Source: Mycolicibacterium sp.
GTDB lineage: Bacteria > Actinomycetota > Actinomycetes > Mycobacteriales > Mycobacteriaceae
Assembly: GCA_020637165.1 (NCBI GenBank)
Contig: JACJWN010000014.1
Location: forward strand, 1 to 42,904
DNA length: 42,904 nucleotides
Direction of reading: 5' to 3'
Below, in pieces: positions 21,293 through 29,862 of this stretch. The notes under the pieces were generated by a model that saw only the letters and a list, made by a program, of their open reading frames with translations, searched no databases and had not been told where the DNA came from. A program made the position numbers and the translations under genes. How positions within the stretch are numbered: the stretch's first letter is position 1; each line of letters starts with the position of its first letter.

Positions 21293-21338
21293 GGCCTTCT
21301 ACCTAGCGGCGCCCTGGCGCCGTTGTGTGCTTGCCGGC

Positions 21339-21611
21339 TCAGGCCGGGCGGGTGTCGGTCGGGTTGGGGGCCGGAGCCTCGACCCGCTCGGAGTGAACGG
21401 GAGTGGGCGCGGGGGCGGCCTCGGCGGCCGGCGGCTGCGGAACGGCCGGGGTGGCAGGCTTCTGCTCGACCTGCAACTCCTTGACCTCGGACTTGAAAAT
21501 CCGCATCGACTTGCCCAGTGACCGCGCGGCGTCCGGGAGCCGCTTGGACCCGAACAGAATGACGACCACGAGAAGCAGGATTATCCAGTGCCACGGTTGC
21601 AGAGCACCCAT
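21339..21611 (-). CDS. tatA: Sec-independent translocase subunit TatA
   Basis: A 90-residue pore-forming subunit of the Tat system. One membrane helix ([20 protein letters not shown]) is followed by an amphipathic helix ([20 protein letters not shown]) and a Pro/Ala-rich tail. ATG 21611 is preceded by GGAGGTGAGCGA, a near-perfect Shine-Dalgarno 4-5 nt away, which fixes the start; the longer frame belongs to the region of pafC. It probably forms an operon with tatC and helY. Confidence 0.95.
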   Translation of the reverse strand: MGALQPWHWIILLLVVVILFGSKRLPDAARSLGKSMRIFKSEVKELQVEQKPATPAVPQPPAAEAAPAPTPVHSERVEAPAPNPTDTRPA

Positions 21612-21636
21612 TCGCTCACCTCCAGACGTTGACCCG

Positions 21637-21642
21637 ATGCTA
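21637..21642 (-). promoter_or_regulatory. Predicted -10 element for tatA
   Basis: Minus-strand TAGCAT lies 25 nt before the tatA ATG, leaving a leader of about 20 nt that holds the strong GGAGGTGA ribosome site. It lies downstream of a small hairpin after pafC. Confidence 0.4.
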
Positions 21643-21648
21643 CCCGGC

Positions 21649-21663
21649 CCCGCCACCGGCGGG
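21649..21663. terminator. Small hairpin between pafC and tatA
   Basis: CCCGCC and GGCGGG pair around a 3-nt loop in the 61-nt gap between the pafC stop and the tatA start. It has no U-tract. It could partly terminate pafBC transcripts before the tatA promoter; the call is weak. Confidence 0.3.
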
Positions 21664-21672
21664 CGCCGCGAC

Positions 21673-22650
21673 TCAGCTGTCGAGGGCCGCGTAGGCCTCG
21701 AGCGCCTCGCCGGCGGCCCGGCGGACCTGCCGGGCCAGCGATTCCGGTGCCAGCACTTCGACGCCCGCGCCGAGGCCGAGCAGTTGACGGGCCATCCACT
21801 CCTCAACCGCGTAGGTCATCTCGGCCTCGCAGTAGCCGTCCGGCAGTTCCCGCAGCACCCGCATCGGGAAGTACTCGAGTATCCAGGCAGTGCCCGGGGC
21901 GATCCGCACGGTCGCCGACGGCAGCGACGGGTCGGCATCGAAGATGGCGGTGTTCGCGGAGGCCCCGGCCGCCGGGTTCGGCGGCGCCGACGGTTCGTCG
22001 AGCACCGTTGCCTCGACGATGCGGTCGAAGCGGAACAACCGCACCCCCTCGGCCACCCGGCACCAGGCCTCCAGATAGCTGTGCTCACCCACCAGCACCA
22101 CCCGGATCGGGTCGACCACCCGCGCCGAGATGGTGTCGCGGGATGCCGAGTAGTACTCGATGGAGACCGCCCGACCCTCGCGGACCGCTTCGCGCACCGC
22201 CGCGGCTGCCTCGGCCTCGATCGGAGCCGGCTCGTCCTCGGCGGCCACCTCGAGATCGCCGACGACGGTTCCGGCCGCGGCTTCGATCTTGGCGATCGCG
22301 CTGCGGGCGGCGGCGGGATCGACCACGCCCGGGATGTCGGCCAGTGCCCGCAAGGCCACCAGCAGGGCTGTGGCCTCCGTCGAGGTCAGTCGGAGCGGCT
22401 CGTCCATCCCGGCCGAGAAGGTCACGGTGATCGTGTCGCCGGACAGCTCGAAGTCGATCAGGTCGCCGGGGCTGTACCCGGGCAGTCCGCAGATCCACAG
22501 TTGGTTGATGTCCTGACGCAACTGCTTGACGCTGACCCCCAGGTCGGCGGCGGCCTCGGCGTAGGTGATCCGAGGGTTGGCCTGGAAGTAGGGGACCATA
22601 TTGAGCAGCCTGACCAGGCGGACCGCGACCGGGGTCATGAGATCGGTCAT
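21673..22650 (-). CDS. pafC: WYL-domain transcriptional regulator PafC
   Basis: A 325-residue protein with an N-terminal winged helix ([21 protein letters not shown]) and a WYL domain (about 170-230; [20 protein letters not shown], then [20 protein letters not shown]). It has a C-terminal WCX extension. PafB and PafC form a heterodimer that activates the LexA/RecA-independent DNA-damage regulon in mycobacteria. The ATG at 22650 overlaps the pafB stop by 4 nt, which would couple the two subunits. It corresponds to Rv2095c. Confidence 0.94.
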   Translation of the reverse strand: MTDLMTPVAVRLVRLLNMVPYFQANPRITYAEAAADLGVSVKQLRQDINQLWICGLPGYSPGDLIDFELSGDTITVTFSAGMDEPLRLTSTEATALLVALRALADIPGVVDPAAARSAIAKIEAAAGTVVGDLEVAAEDEPAPIEAEAAAAVREAVREGRAVSIEYYSASRDTISARVVDPIRVVLVGEHSYLEAWCRVAEGVRLFRFDRIVEATVLDEPSAPPNPAAGASANTAIFDADPSLPSATVRIAPGTAWILEYFPMRVLRELPDGYCEAEMTYAVEEWMARQLLGLGAGVEVLAPESLARQVRRAAGEALEAYAALDS

Positions 22651-23642
22651 CGGTTCCCTCCCGCCTGCGCCGTCAATCGGCCCAGGACGTCTTCGCGCAG
22701 GGAGTCCGGCTCGAGAACCAGCGCGTCGGCGCCGTATCCGGCCGCTTCCCGGGCGAGCCAGTCCATCGCGTCAACCTCGAGCTCGATCACATCGCCCTCG
22801 CGGCCCCCGATCACCCGCCGGTCCACGACCCGTCCCGCCCGGCGCAGGGCGGTGCCGCGACCCGAGGCGACCCAGATCGTGGCCTGCCCCCCGCGGATTG
22901 CCTCACCGATCCCGCGTTCGACGAGCGCCCTGATATCCACACCGTCGGGGCGCCTCACCTCTCCGGACGGCCCGTCAGCCTGTACATCGATGATCCGGGA
23001 CAGCCGGAAGATGCGGGTGTCGTCGCGGTCGCGGTCGTGGCCTACCAGGTACCAGCGGCCACGGGCCGTGACGACACCCCAGGGTTCGACGTTGCGCTCC
23101 AGGTAGGCGCCGACCGGGCTGGGTCGATGTTTGAACCGCACCGCCCGGCGCGCGTCGATGGCCGAGAGCAGCGTTCCCAGCACGGCATCGGAGCCCCGCA
23201 GGCCGGCCGGCCCCGCACCGGTTCTTATCGTCACCTCGTCGACGGGGTCGACGTCCACTCCGGCGGCCCGCAGTTTGAGCAGCGCGTTCTGCGCGACCCT
23301 GATCCGTTCCGGGGACTCCCAGAGCTTGGTCGCCACGCCGACGGCGGCCGCCTCGTCCGGGGTCAGGTCGATGTCGGGAAGGGCATAGGCCCCACGTTTG
23401 ATGCGGTACCCCTCGGTCGGCTCGAACGCCGATGCCCGCCCGGTCTCCAGCGGGATTCCCAGGTCGCGCAGTTCCCCCTTATCCCTTTCGAACATCCGGG
23501 AGAACGCCTCGTCGGTGGGGCACTGTCCGTAGCCGATGACATTGGCACGTATCCGCTCGGCGGTCAGGTAGCCGCTGGTGGACAGCAGGGCGATGACGAG
23601 GTTCATCATCCGCTCGACTTTGCTGATTTTGGTGGGCGCCAC
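22647..23642 (-). CDS. pafB: WYL-domain transcriptional regulator PafB
   Basis: A 331-residue partner of PafC: helix-turn-helix (GYLTAERIRANVIGYG, then SRMFERDKGELRDLGIPLE), WYL domain (about 150-230; EPWGVVTARGRWYLVGHDRD) and WCX tail. The start is set at GTG 23642 (MAPTKISKVERMMNLV), 8 nt after TAAGGT and matching the N-terminus of known PafB proteins; a TTG at 23651 overlaps that hexamer and is unlikely. Unlike in many actinobacteria, pafA is not overlapping: its stop lies 73 nt upstream and pafB appears to have its own leaderless promoter. Confidence 0.92.
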   Translation of the reverse strand: MAPTKISKVERMMNLVIALLSTSGYLTAERIRANVIGYGQCPTDEAFSRMFERDKGELRDLGIPLETGRASAFEPTEGYRIKRGAYALPDIDLTPDEAAAVGVATKLWESPERIRVAQNALLKLRAAGVDVDPVDEVTIRTGAGPAGLRGSDAVLGTLLSAIDARRAVRFKHRPSPVGAYLERNVEPWGVVTARGRWYLVGHDRDRDDTRIFRLSRIIDVQADGPSGEVRRPDGVDIRALVERGIGEAIRGGQATIWVASGRGTALRRAGRVVDRRVIGGREGDVIELEVDAMDWLAREAAGYGADALVLEPDSLREDVLGRLTAQAGGNR

Positions 23643-23650
23643 GCTGGCCA

Positions 23651-23656
23651 ACCTTA
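23651..23656 (-). promoter_or_regulatory. Predicted -10 element for pafB
   Basis: Minus-strand TAAGGT followed by 8 nt and the GTG at 23642. It lies in the gap after pafA, so pafBC could be expressed separately from pafA. Confidence 0.45.
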
Positions 23657-23715
23657 GCGGCAGTACGGCCGCCTGACGTGAGGTCGCAACGGGTGCCAGT
23701 CAGATGCAGCGCTAG

Positions 23716-25074
23716 TCACATGCTCGCGATGAGCCGCTTCACCCGCTCGTCGCTGGACCGGAACGGGTCCTTGCACAACACGGTGCGCTGGGCCTGATCG
23801 TTGAGCTTGAGGTGGACCCAGTCGACGGTGAAGTCCCGCCCGGCCTCCTGGGCGGCGCTGATGAACTCCCCGCGGAGTTTGGCCCGGGTGGTCTGCGGCG
23901 GGGTGTTCACGGCCGCGTCGATTTCCTCGTCGGTGGTGACCCGGGCCGCCAGACCCTTGCGCTGCAGCAGATCGAACACGCCGCGACCACGTTTGATGTC
24001 GTGGTAGGCCAGGTCCAACTGGCTGATCTTGGGGTGGGACAGCTCCATTGAGTAGCGGTCCTGGTAGCGCTGGAACAGCTTGCGCTTGATCACCCAGTCG
24101 ATCTCGGTGTCGACCTTGGCGAAGTCCTGGCTCTCCACCGCGTCGAGCTGGCGGCCCCAGAGGTCGACGACCTGCTCGAGCTGGGTGTTGGGCTCGCGGG
24201 ACTGCAGATAGTCCACCGCCCGGGAGTGGTACTCGCGCTGGATGTCCAGCGCACTGGCCTGCCGGCCGCCGGCCAGCCGCACCTGCCTGCGCCCGGTCAG
24301 GTCGTGGCTGACCTCTCGGATGGCCCGAATCGGGTTGTCCAGGGAGAAGTCGCGGAACGGCACGCCCGCCTCGATCATCTCCAGCACCAGAGCGGCGGAG
24401 CCGACCTTGAGCATGGTCGTGGTCTCGCTCATGTTCGAGTCGCCGACGATCACGTGCAGCCGACGGTACTTCTCGGCGTCGGCGTGCGGCTCGTCGCGGG
24501 TGTTGATGATCGGGCGGGACCGGGTGGTGGCGCTGGACACCCCCTCCCAGATGTGCTCGGCACGCTGGGACAGGCAGAACGTGGCGGCTTTCGGGGTCTG
24601 CAGGACCTTTCCGGCACCGCAGATCAGCTGTCGGGTGACCAGGAAGGGCAGCAGCACATCGGAGATGCGGGAGAACTCCCCGGCCCGCACGATCAGGTAG
24701 TTCTCGTGGCAGCCGTAGGAGTTGCCGGCCGAGTCGGTGTTGTTCTTGAACAGGTAGATGTCCCCGCCGATACCCTCGTCGGTCAGCCTCTGCTCGGCGT
24801 CGATCAGCAGGTCCTCCAGCACCCGTTCGCCGGCACGGTCGTGGGTGACGAGTTGGGCGAGGTTGTCGCACTCGGCGGTGGCGTACTCCGGGTGGGATCC
24901 GACGTCGAGGTACAGCCGCGCGCCGTTGCGCAGGAACACGTTGGAACTACGACCCCAGGACACCACGCGGCGGAACAGGTAGCGGGCGACCTCGTCCGGG
25001 CTGAGCCGGCGGTGTCCGTGGAAGGTGCAGGTGACACCGAACTCGGTTTCGATGCCCATGATTCTGCGCTGCAC
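23716..25074 (-). CDS. pafA: Pup-protein ligase PafA
   Basis: PafA joins the C-terminal glutamate of Pup to lysines of target proteins with ATP. The 452-residue protein is the standard length. Catalytic residues are visible: Glu9 and Glu11 in MGIETEFGV, Asp57 in [18 protein letters not shown], and the ATP-site segment [19 protein letters not shown]. The start is GTG 25074, 7 nt after TAGGCT, so it is probably leaderless. It is separated from prcA by a divergent small gene. It corresponds to Rv2097c. Confidence 0.96.
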   Translation of the reverse strand: MQRRIMGIETEFGVTCTFHGHRRLSPDEVARYLFRRVVSWGRSSNVFLRNGARLYLDVGSHPEYATAECDNLAQLVTHDRAGERVLEDLLIDAEQRLTDEGIGGDIYLFKNNTDSAGNSYGCHENYLIVRAGEFSRISDVLLPFLVTRQLICGAGKVLQTPKAATFCLSQRAEHIWEGVSSATTRSRPIINTRDEPHADAEKYRRLHVIVGDSNMSETTTMLKVGSAALVLEMIEAGVPFRDFSLDNPIRAIREVSHDLTGRRQVRLAGGRQASALDIQREYHSRAVDYLQSREPNTQLEQVVDLWGRQLDAVESQDFAKVDTEIDWVIKRKLFQRYQDRYSMELSHPKISQLDLAYHDIKRGRGVFDLLQRKGLAARVTTDEEIDAAVNTPPQTTRAKLRGEFISAAQEAGRDFTVDWVHLKLNDQAQRTVLCKDPFRSSDERVKRLIASM

Positions 25075-25081
25075 GCAGACG

Positions 25082-25087
25082 AGCCTA
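25082..25087 (-). promoter_or_regulatory. Predicted -10 element for pafA
   Basis: Minus-strand TAGGCT then exactly 7 nt and the pafA GTG, the spacing expected for a leaderless start. Confidence 0.5.
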
Positions 25088-25134
25088 CTGGTTGCCGCCG
25101 AGGCCCGGCGGGCAAGCCGTCCCGAAGTGCGTAC

Positions 25135-25153
25135 CCGCCGCCCTCGGCGGCGG
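25135..25153. other. GC hairpin in pafA / small-gene divergent spacer
   Basis: CCGCCGCC and GGCGGCGG form a perfect 8-bp stem around a 3-nt loop in the 185-nt spacer between pafA and the 66-codon gene. It is far from both start sites. Its role (operator, transcript end or chance in GC-rich DNA) cannot be decided. Confidence 0.35.
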
Positions 25154-25246
25154 CCCGGATAGCAACCCCGTCGAGCCCGTCGGCCTCACCCTGAGCAAAG
25201 GTTCGTCATTCGGCGTGGTCTTTACTCCGCTGCGCTCGGAGTTCAT

Positions 25247-25252
25247 TAGGCT
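25247..25252 (+). promoter_or_regulatory. Predicted -10 element for 66-codon gene, with adjacent inverted repeat
   Basis: TAGGCT followed by 7 nt and GTG 25260, a leaderless arrangement. Just upstream, ACTCCG (25224-25229) and CGGAGT (25237-25242) form a 6-bp inverted repeat with a 7-nt spacer between the -35 and -10 positions. A regulator could bind there. Confidence 0.45.
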
Positions 25253-25259
25253 GGCGCGT

Positions 25260-25460
25260 GTGACTCCGATGACCCTCGGCCGCAAGATCTGGATTGCGCT
25301 GGGCGCGCTCTCCGCTGTTGTGGTGGTGTTTCTCAGCTGGCGGGTCCCTGAGCCGGAGTCACCTCGCACGGCACCCGCACAAAGGATTGACAACCTCTCG
25401 CACATGAAGGCCGTTCCGCGGGAATTGGTCGCGCCGCCGCCGAACTACGGCGCCCGCTGA
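25260..25460 (+). CDS. Small single-pass membrane protein between pafA and prcA
   Basis: A 66-residue protein starting at GTG 25260 (MTPMTLGRKIWIALG), with one membrane helix (IWIALGALSAVVVVFLSW, about 10-27) and a proline-rich extracytoplasmic tail ending VAPPPNYGAR. The start is chosen because a TAGGCT hexamer lies 7 nt upstream; ATG 25269 is an alternative. It faces away from pafA and converges on prcA with only 3 nt between stops. No known family was recognised. The helix, the promoter and the precise packing suggest a real gene. Confidence 0.65.
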   Translation: MTPMTLGRKIWIALGALSAVVVVFLSWRVPEPESPRTAPAQRIDNLSHMKAVPRELVAPPPNYGAR

Positions 25461-25463
25461 AAA

Positions 25464-26240
25464 TCAGGTTTCCGGGTCCCCTGCCGCCGGCTCGTCAGCA
25501 ACGGCCTCCGACTCGACACCGGGCAGTAGCGCTTCCAGCGCCGCGCCGGTGATACGCCGGAACGCCCGGCGGGGTCGGCTGGCATCGAGAATCGCCACCT
25601 CGAGAGTCGACGGCCCCAGCACCCGCGGCTCGGCAGCCGGGGTGGCCCCGCCGGTCACCGAGGCGATGCCGGTCCGCAACGCCTCGACGGAGATCCGGAC
25701 GGCCTCCTCGAGTGGGGCGTTCTCTGAGTAGGAGTCCTTGAGCGCGCTGATGATCGGTTCGGTGGTTCCGCCCATCACCACGAAATGCGGTTCGTCGGCG
25801 ATGGAGCCGTCGTAGGTGATCCGGTAGAGCTCCGGCGGCTTGCTCTCCCCATAGTGGGCGACCTCGGCGACGCACAGCTCGACCTCATACGGTTTGGCCT
25901 GTTCGGTGAAGATAGTGCCGAGGGTCTGGGCGTAGACGTTAGCCAGCTGCCGCCCGGTCACGTCACGGCGGTCATAGGCGTAACCGCGGGTGTCGGCGTA
26001 CTGGATCCCGCCGCGGCGGAGGCTGTCGAATTCGTTGAACCGGCCGACCGCCGCGAACCCGACCCGGTCGTAGATCTCGCTCACCTTCTGCAGTGAGCGC
26101 GACGGGTTCTCGGCGACGAAGAGCACGCCTTCGGCGTAGGCCAAGGCGACCACGCTGCGCCCCCGGGCAATGCCTTTTCGCGCGAGCTCGGAACGCTCGC
26201 GCATCGCCTGTTCCGGCGAGATGAAATACGGGAAGCTCAC
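25464..26240 (-). CDS. prcA: Proteasome alpha subunit PrcA
   Basis: A 258-residue 20S alpha subunit. The N-terminal gating segment [19 protein letters not shown] and the body motifs [20 protein letters not shown] and [20 protein letters not shown] are near-identical to known mycobacterial PrcA. The alpha rings gate access to the catalytic chamber and dock the ATPase Mpa through its C-terminus. GTG 26240 overlaps the prcB stop by 4 nt, so alpha and beta subunits are translated together. The C-terminal tail (about residues 195 on) is variable and acidic. Confidence 0.97.
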   Translation of the reverse strand: MSFPYFISPEQAMRERSELARKGIARGRSVVALAYAEGVLFVAENPSRSLQKVSEIYDRVGFAAVGRFNEFDSLRRGGIQYADTRGYAYDRRDVTGRQLANVYAQTLGTIFTEQAKPYEVELCVAEVAHYGESKPPELYRITYDGSIADEPHFVVMGGTTEPIISALKDSYSENAPLEEAVRISVEALRTGIASVTGGATPAAEPRVLGPSTLEVAILDASRPRRAFRRITGAALEALLPGVESEAVADEPAAGDPET

Positions 26241-27154
26241 GAATCAGCCCTGGGCGCTTGGTTACTCGGTCCGTGTCCGGGGCCGAACTCGTCGGTGCGC
26301 GAACGGATTTCGATGACCTCCCGAGCCAGGCGCGCGATACGGTCCTCGGCGACTTCATGGGCGCCGCCCGCGTCGATGACCACCGCGGTTGGGTAAATGC
26401 CGCGCACCAGGTCCGGTCCGCCGGTCGCGGAGTCGTCGTCGGCGGCGTCGTAGAGCGCCTCGACGGCGACCATCAGGGCCGAATCGGCGTCGGAGACCCC
26501 TGGATACAGCTTCTTCATCGAGGCCTTCGCGAACAGCGAACCGGAGCCGACGGCCTGGTAGCCCTCATCCTCGACGTGCCAGCCGCCGGCGGCGTCGAAG
26601 GAGACGATGCGTCCGGCGGCGGCCGGATCGGGGTCATCGCGGTCGTAGCCGACCAGCAGGGGCAGCGCGACGAATCCCTGCAGGGCGGCGCCGAGATTGC
26701 CGCGCACCATGATCGCCAGCCGGTTGACCTTGCCGGGAAACGTCATCGCCACACCCTCGAGCTTTTCGTAGTGCTCGAGTTCCACCGCATACAACCGCGC
26801 GAATTCGACTGCCAGCGCCGCGGTTCCGGCGATCCCGGTGGCGGTGTAGTCGTCGGTGATGTAGACCTTCTGAACGTCCCGGCCCGCGATCATATTGCCC
26901 TGGGTGGAGCGCCGGTCCCCCGCGATCAGGACACCTCCCGGGTATCGCAGGGCCACGATGGTGGTCCCGTGCGGCAGCGCGTCGCCGGCCGCCGCTACTG
27001 CGCCGCTGGTTCCCGGTGTGGGCAGCAGTTCAGGCGCCTGCCTGCGCAGGAAGTCGGAGAACGAGGAAAGATCGACGACGTGGGCCGGACTGGTCAGCGG
27101 CGGGTTGATGGTGAGGTGTTGCGGGGACGGCGGTTGCGGGGAAAACCGGGTCAC
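26237..27154 (-). CDS. prcB: Proteasome beta subunit PrcB (catalytic)
   Basis: A 305-residue N-terminal-nucleophile protease. The propeptide (1-63) ends at PHG, and autocleavage before Thr64 exposes the catalytic threonine in [11 protein letters not shown]. Other active-site segments are [20 protein letters not shown] and [20 protein letters not shown]. The propeptide is several residues longer than in M. tuberculosis, with extra proline-rich sequence at the start. GTG 27154 overlaps the pup stop by 4 nt. Confidence 0.97.
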   Translation of the reverse strand: MTRFSPQPPSPQHLTINPPLTSPAHVVDLSSFSDFLRRQAPELLPTPGTSGAVAAAGDALPHGTTIVALRYPGGVLIAGDRRSTQGNMIAGRDVQKVYITDDYTATGIAGTAALAVEFARLYAVELEHYEKLEGVAMTFPGKVNRLAIMVRGNLGAALQGFVALPLLVGYDRDDPDPAAAGRIVSFDAAGGWHVEDEGYQAVGSGSLFAKASMKKLYPGVSDADSALMVAVEALYDAADDDSATGGPDLVRGIYPTAVVIDAGGAHEVAEDRIARLAREVIEIRSRTDEFGPGHGPSNQAPRADS

Positions 27155-27345
27155 TGGCCGCCCTTTTGGACGTATGCGCGCACGAAGTCCTCGGCGTTCT
27201 CCTCGAGCACGTCGTCGATTTCATCGAGCAGGTCGTCGGTCTCAGCGGCAAGTTTCTCGCGACGCTCCTGACCACCTGCGCCGTTACCGGTGGGGTCGTC
27301 GTCCTCGCCGCCACCGCCGCCGCGTTTGGTTTGTTCCTGAGCCAT
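27151..27345 (-). CDS. pup: Prokaryotic ubiquitin-like protein Pup
   Basis: A 64-residue, disordered, acidic tag. The N-terminal half is Gly/Asp-rich ([14 protein letters not shown]). The Mpa-binding helix is [19 protein letters not shown], and the C-terminus is YVQKGGQ. The terminal Gln must be deamidated by Dop before PafA can ligate it. pup heads a pup-prcB-prcA unit with two consecutive GTGA overlaps. An ideal GGAGG (27355 to 27351) lies 5 nt before the ATG, suggesting strong translation. Confidence 0.97.
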   Translation of the reverse strand: MAQEQTKRGGGGGEDDDPTGNGAGGQERREKLAAETDDLLDEIDDVLEENAEDFVRAYVQKGGQ

Positions 27346-27350
27346 CGCTG

Positions 27351-27355
27351 CCTCC
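27351..27355 (-). promoter_or_regulatory. Strong ribosome binding site for pup
   Basis: GGAGG on the minus strand, 5 nt before the pup ATG, is a consensus Shine-Dalgarno. The 118-nt gap from dop to pup also contains a possible -10 TACTGT (27428 to 27423), which would give a leader of about 70 nt. The ribosome site is firm; the promoter is only a candidate. Confidence 0.6.
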
Positions 27356-27463
27356 TGCTCTCATCGGGGGCCGCGTTTTCGACAACGACTGAGTTTCGTC
27401 AACGGGCGAGCCACCGGCCTCCACAGTACCGTCCGGACAACGCCCGATCGCCGTTAACCGCCC

Positions 27464-28972
27464 TCAGTTCGTGAGTTGATCCACCAGTTCGGCGGCACTG
27501 TCCACCGAGTCCAGCAGCTCCCCGACATGAGCTTTGCTGCCGCGCAGCGGTTCCAGCGTGGGGATTCGGACCAGTGAGTCCCCGCCGAGATCGAAGATGA
27601 CCGAATCCCAACTCGCCGCGGCGATATCAGCGCCGAACCGGCGGAGGCACTCGCCGCGGAAATAGGCCCGAGTGTCCGTCGGCGGGTTGTCGACGGCGTC
27701 GAGCACCTGCTGCTCGGCCACCAGCCGTTTCATCGACCCGCGCGCGACCAGCCGGTTGTACAGCCCCTTGTCCAGCCGCACGTCGGAATACTGCAGATCG
27801 ACCAACTGAAGGCGGGGTGCCGACCAGCTCAGATTCTCCCGATTCCGGAAGCCGTCGAGGAGCCGCAGTTTGGCCGGCCAGTCCAGCAACTCCGCACACT
27901 CCATCGGATCGCGCTCCAGCAAATCCAGGACGTGCGCCCAGGTCTCGACGACGTGGGACGCCCGTGGATCGGGGTCCCGGGCCTCCACCAGTTTCGCCAC
28001 CCGGTCTAGGTAGATGCGCTGCAGCGCCAGGGCGGTCAGTTCGCGGCCGTCGGCCAGCGCCACGGTCGCGCGCAGCGAGGGGTCCCGGCTGATGACGTGG
28101 ACGGCGTGCACCGGCCGGGCCAGCGCCAGATCTCCGAGGTCGATACCGTGCTGGAGCCCTTCCTCGATGAGGTCGAGGACCAGGGCGGTGGTGCCCACCT
28201 TCAGGTAGGTCGAGGTCTCGGCCAGGTTCGCGTCGCCGATGATCACGTGCAGCCGGCGGTACTTGTCGGCGTCGGCATGCGGCTCGTCGCGGGTGTTGAT
28301 GATGCCGCGTTTGAGCGTGGTCTCCAGACCCACCTCGACCTCGATGTAGTCGGCCCGCTGGGAGAGCTGGAAGCCCGGCTCGTCACCGGAGGGACCGATG
28401 CCGACGCGGCCGGAACCGGTCACGACCTGGCGGGACACCATGAACGGCGTCAGGCCCGCGATGACAGAGGTGAACGGGGTCTGGCGGCTCATCAGGTAGT
28501 TCTCGTGGGTGCCGTAGGAGGCGCCCTTGCCGTCCACGTTGTTCTTGTAGAGCTGCAGTTTGGCCGCCCCGGGAACGCTGGCGACGTGGCGGGCGGCGGC
28601 CTCCATCACCCGTTCGCCGGCCTTGTCCCAGATCACCGCGTCCATCGGGTCGGTGACCTCCGGGGCGGAGTATTCCGGGTGGGCGTGGTCGACGTAGAGC
28701 CGCGCGCCATTGGTCAGGATCATGTTGGCCGCGCCGACCTCGTCGGCGTCCACCACCGGGGGCGGCCCGGAGGCCCGGCTCAGATCGAATCCGCGGGCAT
28801 CGCGCAGCGGCGACTCGACTTCGTAGTCCCAGCGGGTGCGCTTGGCCCGCTGGATCCCGGCGGCCGCCGCGTAGGCCAGTACGGCCTGGGTCGAGGTCAG
28901 GATCGGGTTGGCGGTCGGGTCCGAGGGAGAGGAGATTCCGTATTCCACCTCGGTGCCGATGATCCGCTGCAT
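27464..28972 (-). CDS. dop: Deamidase/depupylase of Pup, Dop
   Basis: Dop converts the C-terminal Gln of Pup to Glu and also removes Pup from substrates. The 502-residue protein is a PafA paralogue: Glu8 and Glu10 in [11 protein letters not shown], Asp95 in [18 protein letters not shown], and [20 protein letters not shown]. The Dop-specific insertion (about 40-80) is present and PafA lacks it. Start ATG 28972 lies 7 nt after TAGTCT, so it is probably leaderless. It lies 118 nt before pup on the same strand. Confidence 0.96.
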   Translation of the reverse strand: MQRIIGTEVEYGISSPSDPTANPILTSTQAVLAYAAAAGIQRAKRTRWDYEVESPLRDARGFDLSRASGPPPVVDADEVGAANMILTNGARLYVDHAHPEYSAPEVTDPMDAVIWDKAGERVMEAAARHVASVPGAAKLQLYKNNVDGKGASYGTHENYLMSRQTPFTSVIAGLTPFMVSRQVVTGSGRVGIGPSGDEPGFQLSQRADYIEVEVGLETTLKRGIINTRDEPHADADKYRRLHVIIGDANLAETSTYLKVGTTALVLDLIEEGLQHGIDLGDLALARPVHAVHVISRDPSLRATVALADGRELTALALQRIYLDRVAKLVEARDPDPRASHVVETWAHVLDLLERDPMECAELLDWPAKLRLLDGFRNRENLSWSAPRLQLVDLQYSDVRLDKGLYNRLVARGSMKRLVAEQQVLDAVDNPPTDTRAYFRGECLRRFGADIAAASWDSVIFDLGGDSLVRIPTLEPLRGSKAHVGELLDSVDSAAELVDQLTN

Positions 28973-28979
28973 GCCGGTA

Positions 28980-28985
28980 AGACTA
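28980..28985 (-). promoter_or_regulatory. Predicted -10 element for dop
   Basis: Minus-strand TAGTCT followed by 7 nt and the dop ATG, indicating a leaderless start. The 185-nt spacer up to 29157 also carries the promoter of the divergent gene at 29158; nothing else was recognised in it. Confidence 0.5.
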
Positions 28986-29144
28986 GCCGGGGCCTTTGGC
29001 GCCCACCGACGGCCAGGGTGTCGCACTTGGCTGGCGAAATCGGCGTCGGACGGGCGTTCGCCGACCCTGAGCAGCCCCGCAGCGGCGGTTCCGGCGTGGC
29101 GGCCCCGATGCACGCGGAACGGGGATCGGAGAACCCCCGCGGCG

Positions 29145-29150
29145 TAGGGT
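29145..29150 (+). promoter_or_regulatory. Predicted -10 element for gene at 29158
   Basis: TAGGGT followed by 7 nt (GATCGAC) and ATG 29158, a leaderless arrangement. It is identical over ten bases (TAGGGTGATC) to the region before cobH. Confidence 0.5.
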
Positions 29151-29157
29151 GATCGAC

Positions 29158-29769
29158 ATGACCGCGGGAAGCGATGTCTTCGGAAAGCGCTACGGCGAAG
29201 TGTTGCTGATCCGGATCGGCGATTCCGGCCCCGAGGCAGGCGTCTACAACACGTTTCCGCTCAATGACTGCCCCGCCGAGTTGTGGGACGCTCTCGACGC
29301 CAAAGCCCTGGCCGAGGAGAACGATGCGGCGGCCGCACTGCTCAACGGGCCGCGCTATTGGCTGATGAGCAGCGTCGCGAAGGACGCCGGGGGCGATCAG
29401 GAGACCGCCAGCTTCGGCGGGATCGACATGATTCGGCAGGCGACGGTGAAGCTTTCGTCGATGAACCCGGCTCCCTATTCGGTCAACGTGGTCGATCGCC
29501 GGGCACGGTTCACCTTCGATGCCGGGCGGCCGGTGTTCGAACTGGTCGACCCCGACGGCCGCCGCTGGGTGATGCAGTCCTGGAGCCAGACCGTCGACAA
29601 GTCGTTGGCACTGGAGGATCTGCACGGCCTCGCTTCCCGGTTGTCGCTGCCCGACGGCTGGCGCTTCCAGACCCGGACCCTGGACAGTCCACTGGTGATC
29701 GACACCACCGCGCGCGACGCGCACGTGCTCGGGGACGATTTCGCCAACAGCTATTCGCTTCAGGACTGA
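29158..29769 (+). CDS. Conserved hypothetical protein between dop and mpa (Rv2114-like by position)
   Basis: A 203-residue soluble protein starting [20 protein letters not shown]. No signal peptide, membrane helix or catalytic motif is visible. Recognisable stretches are [20 protein letters not shown], an all-beta-looking middle region ([19 protein letters not shown]) and [20 protein letters not shown]. Position and size suggest an Rv2114 relative, from memory. GTG 29149 could start three codons earlier but overlaps the -10 hexamer, so ATG 29158 is preferred. Function is unknown. Confidence 0.75.
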   Translation: MTAGSDVFGKRYGEVLLIRIGDSGPEAGVYNTFPLNDCPAELWDALDAKALAEENDAAAALLNGPRYWLMSSVAKDAGGDQETASFGGIDMIRQATVKLSSMNPAPYSVNVVDRRARFTFDAGRPVFELVDPDGRRWVMQSWSQTVDKSLALEDLHGLASRLSLPDGWRFQTRTLDSPLVIDTTARDAHVLGDDFANSYSLQD

Positions 29770-29792
29770 GCTCCCCCCGCGTCCCCGCCCCC

Positions 29793-29854
29793 CGCGAGCA
29801 GCCGCAAAAGACCCCGACACACGGCGCGTACGGGGTCTTTTGCGGCTGCTCGCG
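29793..29854. terminator. Bidirectional terminator, perfect 24-bp inverted repeat
   Basis: The arms at 29793-29816 and 29831-29854 are perfectly complementary over 24 bp around a 14-nt loop. The inner part places AAAAG before CCCCG on one side and CTTTT after CGGGG on the other. A transcript in either direction therefore ends its core hairpin with a U-rich run. It lies between the convergent gene at 29158 and mpa and should stop both. Confidence 0.85.
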
Positions 29855-29862
29855 CAGGGAAA

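Noticed and set aside
23643-23651. TTG start for pafB at 23651
   Set aside because: The TTG overlaps the predicted -10 hexamer, and the GTG at 23642 gives the expected PafB N-terminus.
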